Origin: Marisa cornuarietis
Taxonomy: Eukaryota > Mollusca > Gastropoda > Architaenioglossa > Ampullariidae
Length of the DNA: 64,000 nucleotides
Direction: 5' to 3'
NCBI GenBank assembly: GCA_004794655.1
Contig: SMMW01000003.1
Coordinates: 17,143,501-17,207,500, forward strand
Both the position numbers and the translations under genes were made by a program. The notes beneath the pieces are model-generated. The model searched no databases, had not been told where the DNA came from, and saw only the letters and a list, made by a program, of their open reading frames with translations. Positions 33,640-44,190 of the stretch are shown here, in pieces (the stretch's first letter is position 1; the number at the start of each line of letters is the position of its first letter).

Positions 33640-34909
33640 TTGAACACTGCTCGCTGCCGCGCATGTGGTATTATTGGTCATTGCAAAGGCCTGTAGACGC
33701 CGTATACGATAAGGACTCACCCACTTCTCCATGCTACAGGCAGGCGCGGTGACCGGAGCTCATGAGGACAAAACAAGCCGAAAACACTACCCATAACGTC
33801 ATCCACGGCACTTGAATCTCAAAGTAAAGTTTACGCCACCATGAACAAAGAAGAAGTACTCACCCTCGTAGACACTGGTGCCGGTATCTCCTGTATTAGC
33901 CCGGATCTTCTTCATTCGCTAAATTTGACTTAAACATATCCCCTCAAGCCACCGCGATTGACCGGTATGAAAGGGGTCGGAAACTATTATGCTGAGGTGG
34001 CAGATATCACAATCCCACTAGAGATAGCAAGCCTAACCCTTTCCCATTCATTTTCAGTGGTAAAAGAATCGTCAACACCGCTTATCTTGGGGTAGTGCTG
34101 GACTTGGAGGAACGGATCATTTTCTTACATACGTTGTAGTCACACCTACACGTTTCCGATAACCGTTGGGACACCAGCATGCGCAGCACAGCTTACCACC
34201 ATCCCCCCTATAGGTCTAAATCAGTCCAGGTGCGAGTGGATATACTGCCATCAAAGGTTGGGACTATCTCTCGTGTGACGACTGATGTGTGAGTTAGGAC
34301 GTAACGGCTGCGCATAGAGTAGTTAGAGCACGACGGAAGCGAGCCGTAGCGAGAGTACTCAATCCCACCAGTCCAGATGTCTCTCTGGCCCCTGATGCAG
34401 TTATTGGTTATTTCGAACCACTGAACACCCTCTTCACTGATGCATCAGACAATCCTCCGACCGTGACGCATCTGTCGCAAGCCCTCAACAGGCCGCAAAG
34501 GTAATAGATTTTGGTAGTGACCTGCCCGAGTCTGATTTAAGCCCGGCGCAAAAAGAGCATACTCGTAATTTTTTAGACAACGAGAGTATTTTTGTCCGAA
34601 CTTTGAGGCACAGATTTTGGCTTGTTGGAAATCTACACGGAAAACCATCCGCCAGTATTATAAAGACCTTATCGGGTATGTCCGGAGAAGAAAAATGAAA
34701 TCTCCCAGCAGGTAGACGAGATGCTAAACAAGAGGATCATCAAGCCCTCCAGGTCTAAGCAGAGTTCTGCTGTTGTGCTAGATGGTAGGTGCTTGTTTGA
34801 AGTGCACTATCGGAAGCTAAATGCCATAACGAAGCCATTAAGCTTCCCCCCACTCTGGGTGATGGACTCAGGTTTGTACTTTTCTGTAATGGACCTTGAT
34901 GTCATATAA
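33640..34909 (+). mobile_element. decayed Ty3/gypsy retrotransposon (zinc knuckle, protease, RT)
   Basis: Three pol/gag landmarks occur in the right order on one strand. A zinc-knuckle remnant (CRACGIIGHCKGL, with a stop where the last Cys should be) lies near 33650. An aspartic protease core, LVDTGAGISCIS, has its DTGA at 33871-33882. The start of the RT domain (MLNKRIIKPSRSKQSSAVVL, then YRKLNAITKPLSFPP) lies at 34721-34906. Stops and frame changes lie between them, so it is an old inactive copy. The region after 34909 is not readable. Confidence 0.7.
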
Positions 34910-35512
34910 CCGAATGTCAACAGTAAACTTAAAGTGTCCTCTGTCAGTCAGACACATGATGATAAGTACAGTCTAGCTTCCAAACATTATCCGTAAAAGT
35001 ATTCATAGTGGAAGCTGTAGTCTCTCCATGTGGGTTGATGACAAATCTTTACATTCAAGCGTGCGATTGGATTGGGCCAGAAAACACGCACCCAAGCACG
35101 CAACCACCCTCAACACACCACAGATAAAACACACATGTATACGCTTGGTGTGTCACAGTAGTGGAAGGTACCTGACCACCTGGCAACCCTGGGGCCGAAG
35201 GTTCCCCCGGAGAGAGAGAGAGAGTAGGGAGGTGACAGCAATAGGGGAGGGGACCTGGGGTACTTACCAGAAAATTCCAGGGTAAGGAGAAATAGATGGT
35301 CGGGTGGGAAGGAACAGTGGTCAGCCAGAATGAGAGCTGGTGGAAGCTACATCTCATCGTATAGTGAGGTCGGAGAGAATGTTTCGCCATTGCCGGAACC
35401 ATCAACCGTACAGAAATTAAAAAACAGGAGCTAACAGCTGTTGAGCTATTGTGAGTAGTGGGAGACTGTTGCACCACCCCACCAGTTGCCACCTCATCTG
35501 TTACGTCTGTTA

Positions 35513-35620
35513 AATCCATAATGTAACAGTCTCGTGGCAAGAGGTTTTTTTCCCGCGAAAAGGATGAGAATATATGAGCAGGGAAAGAAGTTTGTGGTTT
35601 ATTATCTGCATCAGCGAAAA
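35513..35620 (+). repeat. LTR-like dispersed repeat, copy 2
   Basis: Homologous to 25388-25495 over about 105 bases, starting near TGTAACAGTCTCGTGGC. It lies 3' of the Ty3/gypsy relic in the same orientation, as a 3' LTR would, but the second LTR was not found. Confidence 0.5.
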
Positions 35621-35800
35621 GCTTAGTATTTAGCGTTTCGAACAATATTTTCATTGTACACACAGTGGGCCACTCTGTAAGGACCGTCGGCATAGTACAA
35701 AGGATCATCGAGACGCACAAGCTCCCTGACCACGGAATGGTGGTGGTCCAACAGGGGGTGTTGTAGGGTTTGTGATAGAAAAAAAGCCATGCACAAAAAG

Positions 35801-36010
35801 ACACATCCCCCCTTCTGCTTTTTTCTGGGAAGACTTCACTGTAAAATGATGCTGTCCTCAGCTGTTTTCACACGTCTAGGGCAGCTGGGGGGGTTTTGAG
35901 ATGTCAATCAAAAAACATCATTAGAAATATCATATAGACACATAAACACCCAACACAAAGACGCACAGACACACTAACATGCACGCACACACACGAATAG
36001 ACAAACGCGC

Positions 36011-36057
<47 letters not shown>

Positions 36058-36257
36058 GACACATAGAGGCATACAAACACCGACTGCTCGTTTACAAGTT
36101 AGTATTGATAGTCTTAAAAATACAAACACATCCCACCTTCTGTTCTTCGCTGGGCGGACTCCACTGTAAAAGGATGCTGTCCTTTGGGGTTGTCACACGT
36201 TTAGAGGTGATGGGCGCTGGCGGGACATCCAGTCAAGAAACATCATTAGAAATATCA
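35801..36257 (+). repeat. direct duplication of about 130 bp, period about 325 bp
   Basis: Copy A (35801-35932) and copy B (36126-36257) share ACACATCCC, CTTCTG, CACTGTAAAA.GATGCTGTCC, TCACACGT and the exact CATCATTAGAAATATCA. The space between holds a (CA)n microsatellite (36014-36054). Copy B is cut off where the L1/Tx1-type element appears to begin. Confidence 0.75.
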
Positions 36258-36622
36258 GTTGACCTCGGTGAGCGATGGTCATGCCGGAAGAAGGACGCGT
36301 GTGTGACTTCGTCTGGTAAAAAAATGTGTGTTTTAGGCCCAAAGTGAATGTTTAGCCTTTAAATGTCCAAGGTAAATATAATTTACGGAGACTTACTATC
36401 TTTCAGAATGGAATGGACTTAAAATCTCATCATTTGGTATAACCATAATGGGATTTATTAAGAGATTCGGAACATGTCTGCAACAAAGGAAGGTGAAGTA
36501 GTCAGAGCTGTGTACGAGCTGTGCAACTGCTGATCGGTAGTCACGAAGAAACTGTGTTGAACGACCGCGCGAATAGACTGTGTGTGTTGGTGATGTTTCC
36601 TTTCATCATTTGGAAATGAACA

Positions 36623-37879
36623 ATGGCACCGAAAAAAAAAAAGAAAAAACAAAATTCTAGTACGGAGGAAAGTTTATTTAATACTCCTCATGAACTTGGA
36701 GAGACAGATACAAGAAAAGCAAGCCTGGCAGAAAGATCGGAAAGTATGTCAACAAAAAGTAGACCGTCACAGTCATGTGACTGACAGACTCTCTTAACAC
36801 ACGCCTTCTCAGTTCCTGGAGTGTCTAATAATCAGATAGTTGAGAAACTGGAAAATCTACAGAAGACAACAGAAACAATGAAGCAGGAAATGGAGGACTG
36901 CCATCATGCACTAGTTAAAAAAATTGACGATAAAGTAGAGATGTTGGCGAGCGCTCTCTTCGACCTCAAAAAAGAAAATGAAATGTTAAAGACAACGGTG
37001 GATTCTCTTCAAAAACAAACAGAAGAATTAAGAGAGGAGATTGACAGAATAACACGACTCTCAGGTGAGCAGAAAGAAGAAAACAATCTGTTACAACAAT
37101 ACTCGCGGAGAGAATCCATAAGGATTCTCGGAATACCAGAAGACCATAGAAACGAAACAGCAGAAGAGTGCGAGAGGAAAGTACTCTATGTCATCCAGTC
37201 AAGACTTGGTCTGTCGGACATTGACACCAATAAAATCTCAGCATTACACCGAGTAGGCAGGTTACTCACAGACACACCGAGGCCAAGACCGATGATAGTG
37301 AGGTTCATCTCTCGGAAAGACAGAGACAGAGTGCTAAAAGCAAGAAGCGGTCTCAAGGGGTCAGGCATGGCTATCACCGAGGACCTCACTAACCTAAACG
37401 TGCAGAGACTCAATCGCTTAAAGCAGCACGAAGGTGTCCTCGATGCATGGTCGGCGGCTGGCGGTAAGCTGTTCGTGAAGCTGCTTGATCTTTCTGTGCG
37501 GGAGATCAGAGGCGGCAACGTCGGTCACATCGACCAGATGATGATAGGAATGAGCCACGACAAAATAGCTCAGAAGCATCGGGAAGAAAGGGAGAAGAAA
37601 AGGCAACAGCGTCCAGTAAGAACATCACAACAACAGAACTGGAAGAAACCTCAACAACAACAGCCAACACACGGGAAAAAAACTCACTGTGCGTCTTCTA
37701 TCTCCATCTTTGAGCCAACCTCCCACTCTACACCGTCAGTAACAACACCACCACTGGATCCTGCGGCCTGCACGTTCCATCCATCGCAAGTGCAAGACGT
37801 CCCACAGCTAAATGCAACAAAGGACTCGCTACAAGTACTAAATCAAGACACTCAGCAGTTGGCAAAAGATGTCAGTTGA
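36623..37879 (+). pseudogene. L1/Tx1-type ORF1 with one in-frame stop
   Basis: ORF1 encodes the RNA-binding chaperone that forms the retrotransposon particle. The true start is probably the ATG at 36623 (MAPKKKKKKQNSSTEES). A single TGA at 36782-36784 cuts the frame, which stays the same on both sides and runs to 37879, about 418 codons in all. The long ORF that begins at 36821 starts with GTG and is not a natural start. After the stop come a leucine/glutamate-rich coiled coil (about 36830-37090), an RRM-like part (RESIRILGIPE, RVGR, IVRFISRKDRDRVL) and a C-terminal part. The last 100 residues are rich in Gln and Pro. Confidence 0.82.
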
Positions 37880-38622
37880 CAATTGACGAACATCACCTAG
37901 TGGACAATTTAATAGTGTGACTTCGCTGTGTTTCTGTGCCACTGTGTTTCTGTGCCCACTTTCCTCAGTGGCAAAGTTCGCGGACTATTTATAGCAATCT
38001 ACCCTCATATCACTACTACTATTAGCGGGTAAGTGTGTTCTTTGTGTGTGTGTGTATGTGTGCACTACATAACTCAGATTAAGCTGTTTCTTGTTCTTAG
38101 TAACAGTAGGGTAGCAAGTGAGGCACGTGAAAGCTCTTTATATATATATATAGGCTTGTTTTTGTGTGCGTTTTTTTAATTTTTGTATTTTATTATATTA
38201 TATTATTATTATTATTATTTTTTATTTTTTTTAATGGAATGCATAGCGAAGCCCTTTTATAATACAGAATGAGATGTTTTCCTATGCTTAGGTCCCCTCA
38301 AAGCAAATATAGAAATATTGGCTATGTTAGAAAAAGTTGTTTTTTTAAATAATTAAAAATGTATAGGCCTCCGTCATCAACATTGGCTCGTCGCTGAATA
38401 TCGGCCATGGCAAAATATGCCAGTTTCCCTTTTTGTTTTTTACCCCCATTTATGTCTTTTTTTTCCCCCTTTTTTTTCTTCTTCTTTCCCAGTCTCCCTT
38501 TTTGTTTTTACCTGCATTTATGTCTTTGCTTTTTTTTCCCCCTTTCTGTACTGTGCGTACTACTGTCCACATATGCTAGGATTGATTTTGGCTTTTAAAC
38601 TAGTATTAAGATTTGCTCTGGA
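37880..38622 (+). other. ORF1-ORF2 spacer of the L1/Tx1-type element
   Basis: 743 bases, strongly T-rich, with a TA run at about 38140-38152 and a polypyrimidine stretch at 38425-38550. The ORFs here are low-complexity Phe/Leu/Ser chance frames. Confidence 0.6.
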
Positions 38623-39345
38623 TTGAACATAGCTACATTGAATGTTAATGGTCTAAATGACATGGGTAAAAGAAGAGATGTATTTGACTTTCTTAGACAG
38701 CAGAACTATAGTATTTATTTTTTACAAGAAACTCATCTTACCGAAAAAAGGGAAAAATTTGTTCGAGCAGCCTGGGGTTTTGACGTGTGGTTGGCGGGGA
38801 ATAGTTCCAATCAAAATGGTGTGGCAGTATTGCTTAATAATAACTTTGAATACAAACTACATAATGTTATAAGAGATCCAAGTGGGTGTTTTCTTATCCT
38901 GGATATTGAATTTTTAAATAAACACCTGACACCAGCAAACTATGGACCTAGTAGTGGAGACAAACCTGAATTCTTTGATCATGTTTTTGCCCAGATTGAG
39001 ACAATAGGAAATGATTATGTCATAGCTGCTGGAGATTGGAACTGCCCACTAAATAGACAACTAGATGTTAGGAACTATACCAGCAACAACAGCCGGCCCC
39101 GTACTCGCAAGACAATTACAGATGCCATTGTAAAATTAGATCTTGTAGATATATGGAGGGAATTATATCCAGATAAACGGGCCTATACTTGGCGCAAATT
39201 TAATACTTGGAAACAAGGTCGTCTAGATTATTTCTTAATTTCCACCGAACTATACAACATAGTAGCTGGATGCTCCATTAATCCAGGATATAGAACAGAC
39301 CACTCTTTAGTTTTACTAACATTGACAAAACAACAGTTCATATGA
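38623..39345 (+). pseudogene. L1/Tx1-type ORF2, endonuclease part, ended by a stop
   Basis: It reads LNIATLNVNGLNDMGKRRDV, FLQETHLTEKREK, AAGDWNCPL, RLDYFLIS and TDHSLVLLTL. These are the ordered APE-endonuclease blocks, with the Glu of QETH and the Asp/His of TDHS. The expected initiator Met is TTG at 38623, so the natural start may be mutated or lie further upstream in the open frame. A TGA at 39343-39345 stops it; the same frame continues with PFWKFNNSLLKD and more than 75 sensible codons. Confidence 0.85.
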
Positions 39346-39587
39346 CATAAACCTTTTTGGAAATTTAATAACTCTTTGTTAAAAGACAAGAATTTTATAG
39401 AGTTAATTAAAAATGTAATATTAGAGGTAAAAAGACAGTATGCCCTTCCAGTGTACAACTTTGAGAAAATTGGAGAAATACCACTGGAAGAAATCAAGTT
39501 TATTATTTCTGACCAGCTTTTCCTTGAGACCCTGTTAATGGAGATTAGGGGCAAAACTATCTCATATGCATCATTCAGGAAGAAGAA

Positions 39588-42380
39588 ATGAGAACAGAAC
39601 AACAACTGTTAAGTAATATAGCAAGTTTGGAAAACAAAGCCTCGGAATCTAATTTAACTGAAATTGAAAACTTAAGAAATGAGTTGCAAGAACTAAGAAA
39701 CAAAAGGATGGAAGGTGTGGCTGTGAGATCCAGAGTAAAATGGGTCCTAGAAGGAGAAAAAACTACCAAGTATTTTTGCAATTTGGAGAATAGAAACTTT
39801 GTGAATAAATCCATGGGATACTTGGATAAGGGAAATGGTAATATTATTATAGATCAGGATGAAATCCTAAGGGAGGTCCAACACTTTTATGAAGAACTGT
39901 ATAAATTCCGACCAGTAGACAATGTGAAACTATGTAGCCTGCTATACGATGTCCCCATGTTAACCATTGAGAACTCAGAATCTTTGGAGGGCCCTATTAC
40001 ATTGCAGGAGGCGGGTTCAGCACTAAAGAATATGAAAAACAACAAAAGCCCTGGCCCAGATGGTTTTACTGTTGAATTCTTTAAATTTTTCTTTGTGGAC
40101 ATTGGAACCTTTCTTGTAAGGTCATATAATGAAGGCTTTGAAAAAGGTCAGTTATCAGTCTCGCAAAGGCAAGGCATAATTACTTGTTTACCCAAAGATC
40201 AGAAACCAAAACAGTTTATTCAAAATTGGAGGCCAATTTCTCTGTTGAATGTAGCCTACAAGATTGCATCAGCATGTATTGCTAAACGATTACAACATGT
40301 GCTACCTTTGGTTATTGACGAATGTCAGAGAGGATTTATGAAAGGTAGATATATGGGAGACAATATTCGGATGATCTATGATGTACTTTACTTTACACAA
40401 GTTAACAAGATCCCTGGACTACTGCTAACTGTAGACTTTGAGAAAGCGTTCGATTCTGTGTCCTGGTCATTTATTGAAAGATCTCTCAAGTTGTTTGGCT
40501 TCCCAGAGTCTATCATAAAATGGTTTGTCACACTGTATAATAATACATCCTCCTGTATATATTTTAACGGGCAATACTCAGGTTGGTTTGGCTTAAAAAG
40601 AGGCTGCAGGCAAGGGGATCCAATTTCACCTTATTTATACTTAATCTGTGCAGAGGTACTGTCACTAATGATAAGGAAAAATAATAGTATAAAGGGAATA
40701 AAGTTAAAGGAGGAAGAAGTGCTATTGGCTTTGTTCGCAGATGATACTACGTGTTTTTTAGATGGTAGTGAAAAATCTTTTAATGAAGCGGTTAACACGC
40801 TAGATAAATTTGCCGACATCTCAGGATTAAAAGTTAACAATGACAAGACTCAAGTAGCTTGGATAGGTAGTATGAAAAATAGCCATATTAAATATATGAG
40901 AGACAGGAATTTCCAGTGGGACCCGGGAATCTTTAAAATTCTGGGTATTAAATTCTCTGTAAACATGGAGGAAATTGTTACTTTAAATTTTACGGACAAA
41001 ATACAGGAAATGGAAAGAACCCTACAATGTTGGGAAAAGAGGTATTTAACACCCCTGGGAAAAATAACAGTAGTGAAATCCCTAGTAGTAGCTAAAATAG
41101 TTCACCTGTTAACTACCTTACCTGATCCCCCCCTGGAAGTGATACAAAGAATTGATAAGAAATTATTTTCCTTTGTTTGGAATGGAAAACCTGCAAAAAT
41201 CAAAAGAGCGGTAAGTTGTAAACCATACCGGGAAGGAGGACTAAAAATGTTAGATCTTAACTCTTTCATAGCCACACTCAAAATTAGCTGGCTAAGACGG
41301 CTGAAACTTAAAAATGGGAGTCTTACGAGCTTGATGTCAACTATTTCTCCTGAGATAGTGAAACTTGATTCTTATGGTAGTGAATATGCCTATTTGGCAA
41401 TGAAAAAAATTCAAAATCCATTCTGGCAAGATGTGATGAGGCATTATAAAAAGTTTATTAGCAAATGTATTCCAACATGCAGTGAGGAATTTCTAGGGGA
41501 ACCCATCCACTTTAATGGTAATATTATTAGAGACAGAAAAGTTATATATATTAAGAAATGGATGGATGCAAAAGTCATAAAAATAGGGGACCTCACTAAT
41601 GTCAATGGTACATTTCTGAATCTTGATGAATTCTGTGTTAAGTACCCTGCCTTAATTAGCACAGACTCCTTAACCTACATGGGTTTGATACAATCTATAA
41701 AACAATATCAAACCAAATGTAATTGTCAGTTAGTCTCTAAGAATGAACATGTTAATAGGGGATGGGCTATTATTAGAAAAGGAAATAAGGAGGTTTCAAA
41801 AATTATCCTAGGCAATAAAACGTATCCAACTGCACTTAGAAAATGGGAGGCTGAATTTAAGGACTGTGACTGGGCTGATATATTTCAAAAGCCCTTCTAT
41901 ACCACTATGGATACCCAATTGAGATGGTTTCAGCTACGACTTTTACACCGGATCTTACCCACAAACTCGTTTCTTTTTAAATGTAAGCTCATTACATCTC
42001 CTTCTTGTTGTTTTTGTAAACAAGACAGAGAAACCATTGAACATACATTCTGGCATTGTCCACTAAGCAAAACCTTTTGGGACCAACTGTGGAATATGTT
42101 AAATAACCAGAATTATTTAGAAGAAATCCAGCTATGTAAAGAAATGGTGTTGTTTGGCATTGGTAAAACTGGGGGGGTTGACAAAGCTTTGAACTTTATT
42201 ATTCTCCTAGCAAAATTTTTTATTTATAAATGCAGATACCTGAAGGCAATACCAACAGTGGATAAGTTTAGGCCGTTTTTAAAGTCACGATATATTGTAG
42301 AGCAATATGCAGCATTTATTAATAACACGCAAATATCCTTTTGGAGTCAGTGGCTCCCATTTAGCCATGTGACTCTCTAA
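39588..42380 (+). pseudogene. L1/Tx1-type ORF2, reverse transcriptase and C-terminal part
   Basis: 930 open codons. The link to the preceding frame needs one base, lost near 39583-39588 (a run of A's before ATG). RT blocks: KSPGPDGFTVEFFK, NWRPISLLNVAYKIASACIA, GFMKGRYMGDNIRM, TVDFEKAFDSVSW, KRGCRQGDPISPYL and the catalytic FADD (40734-40745, about codon 383). A C-terminal Cys/His cluster (PSCCFCKQDRETIEHTFWHC) matches the zinc-binding region of L1-type ORF2. The polymerase core shows no lesion. Confidence 0.87.
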
Positions 42381-43729
42381 ATGACAACACATATCTGTAA
42401 TTAGGGTCTGTTTTGTTGATTCAGTTATACTTGTTACATGGAAAATATTATGTTTTAGAATGTGTAAGCTGGTTAATGTTTTTAAGGAATTTGTGTTCAA
42501 ACTTTGTTAACATCAGGTTTTTGGACACAAATGGTGTTGGACTGCTCTTTAGAAAAACTGTGTAAAAGCCTTGTATATAACTTGTTGGTTAAACATACTT
42601 TTATAGCACTCACATAATCTCATCCTATGAACATGTGCATGATCATAGATTTGACATTGAGTATGTTTAGGAGTGTGATAAATGTTGTCAGTAAGATATT
42701 TCTTCGCTGCTCTGGTTTCACTAAAACTGAGTTTGGCATTGCCTGTTCTCATAGTGGTTAGTATTACACAGTTAATTCCTTGGTGGCAAGGGTGTTTATG
42801 TGTTAGAAATCATGTTACATGTCTCTTGTGATTCTTTAATAAATTGTCACTAAGTGTAGTCTAGTGCACAAACAAATAAAATAACAAGGAGTTACCTTGA
42901 GCACCAGCTCTCTCTAGGCTGTAAAGCACTTATCACAGCATAAATAATCAGATGGGATTTGCCTTGGAGTACTGTCAGTATCTTTTTGTCACCTTTTTGC
43001 AATCCAGATGGCTTATCATTTAACATAAATAGATATGGTAGTTGGGCTGTCAGTTGTACAAATACTTTTGTATGGGACATTCTAGAGATGCTGTGCATTG
43101 ACGAGGGAATGATTCAAAATTTACCTTTATACATGGCAGGCATCTATTCATGCTAAGTAATTTTGTGTGTACACAGGAATTGGTTTTGACATAAGTGCAT
43201 GATAGACTTGCATACCTCCATGTGGGAATTTGTTATGTAAATATTAGAAGCAATCTGTAATAGCTTAGGAAATGCTCCATTTTGGATACTGATGCTAATA
43301 TTTTTGTTATCTTTATTCAATTTTTGGTCCTTGCAAAGCAATTGATCTGGTCATGTTGACCATCTCTAAACAGGACTAGGTAAGGTACATGAAGGGTACA
43401 CATGAAAGTTGTGTATGCATTCTTAATTGATTCGCAGGAAGTGCAAACAAGAATGTCACTTGTGGATGTGAAAAAAAGAAAAGGAAGGAAAAGGGGGTAA
43501 AAAAACAAAAAAACAAACAAACAAACAAACAAACAAACAAACAAACAAACAAAAGCACAGTTAGTGGAAGCTGGGAGGTTCTCTCTAGTTCTTTCTTTCC
43601 CTCTCTCTCTACCTCTTTCCTCTCTACTCTTTTCCCCCCTCCTATACTTAATGGATGTGTCTTGGGAATGAAAATGTGATGTAATGTGATATATTGATAT
43701 TGTGATGTATTGATATTATTAAAAAAAAA
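42381..43729 (+). other. 3' UTR of the L1/Tx1-type element
   Basis: Non-coding sequence with a (CAAA)n tract (43504-43553), a pyrimidine-rich run and short GTGATATATTGATATT repeats just before the poly(A). The microsatellite explains a Phe/Val/Cys-rich minus-strand ORF. Confidence 0.6.
43504..43553. repeat. (CAAA)n microsatellite
   Basis: About 12 units of AAAC. Confidence 0.95.
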
Positions 43730-43748
43730 ATCAGTTGAACACTATAAT

Positions 43749-44190
43749 GAGTTGTAGTCGGGCATACTGTTTCCTGTATGAGTCGTGTCCCGCGTCTTAC
43801 GTCTTTGTATGCGTCATTTAGATGACGTCAGTTTCAAGAAAGAAAGACGTCATGAAGAGGCAGTTGAAGATGTCTGCGTGAAGCCGCTAACAGAAGACCT
43901 GTCGGTTGGAAACTATCTGTGAGTGACAAACAATAACATTCTGATTTTACCATTCGATGGTCTAGTTGTGTTGTCGACGTCTTCGTGCAGCTCCTAAAAC
44001 ACTATACTTTCTCCGCACTTCCTTCCTTTCTAACCTCTAAGAGCAACTGTCTTCACCCTCTATCTCTGTGACTACAGCTGAAGGTCAAACGTCTCCATTG
44101 TTCATCTCAGCTACAATGAAAGATCAGCAGTCTCCACTTTCGTCAAAGTGTTGTGTGTTGTGATTCGTCGTACGTATGCGGGGGTAAGTG
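43749..44190 (+). repeat. unclassified dispersed repeat, copy b (longest)
   Basis: It starts GAGTTGTAGTCGGGCATACT and runs through GCGTCATTTAGATGACGTCA, GATGTCTGCGTGAAGCCGCT, AGGTCAAACGTCTCCATTGT and GTGATTCGTCGTACGTATG. The first half is shared with 11535-11832 (minus), and nearly all with the split copy 49475-50510. It has no ORF and no clear terminal repeats. Confidence 0.75.

Larger units (their letters stand above)
36263..43729 (+). mobile_element. nearly intact L1/Tx1-type non-LTR retrotransposon
   Basis: The element is about 7.5 kb: 5' UTR, ORF1 with a coiled coil and RNA-binding region, a T-rich spacer, ORF2 with endonuclease and reverse transcriptase, a ~1.35-kb 3' UTR and a short poly(A) at 43721-43730. 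A nine-base repeat ATCAGTTGA occurs at 36254-36262 and 43730-43738 and may be the target-site duplication. The left boundary also coincides with the break in copy B of the local duplication. Only a few lesions are visible: a TGA in ORF1, a TGA in ORF2 and a one-base slip in ORF2. The exact 5' end is inferred. Confidence 0.82.

Noticed and set aside
35055..35804. Long minus-strand ORF of 249 codons
   Set aside because: Composition is Ser/Pro/Thr/Leu-rich without domains, it overlaps an LTR-like repeat and the edge of a duplication, and no splice signals or motifs support it.
38407..38626. Phe/Pro-rich ORFs before L1/Tx1-type ORF2
   Set aside because: Low-complexity polypyrimidine tract in the ORF spacer.
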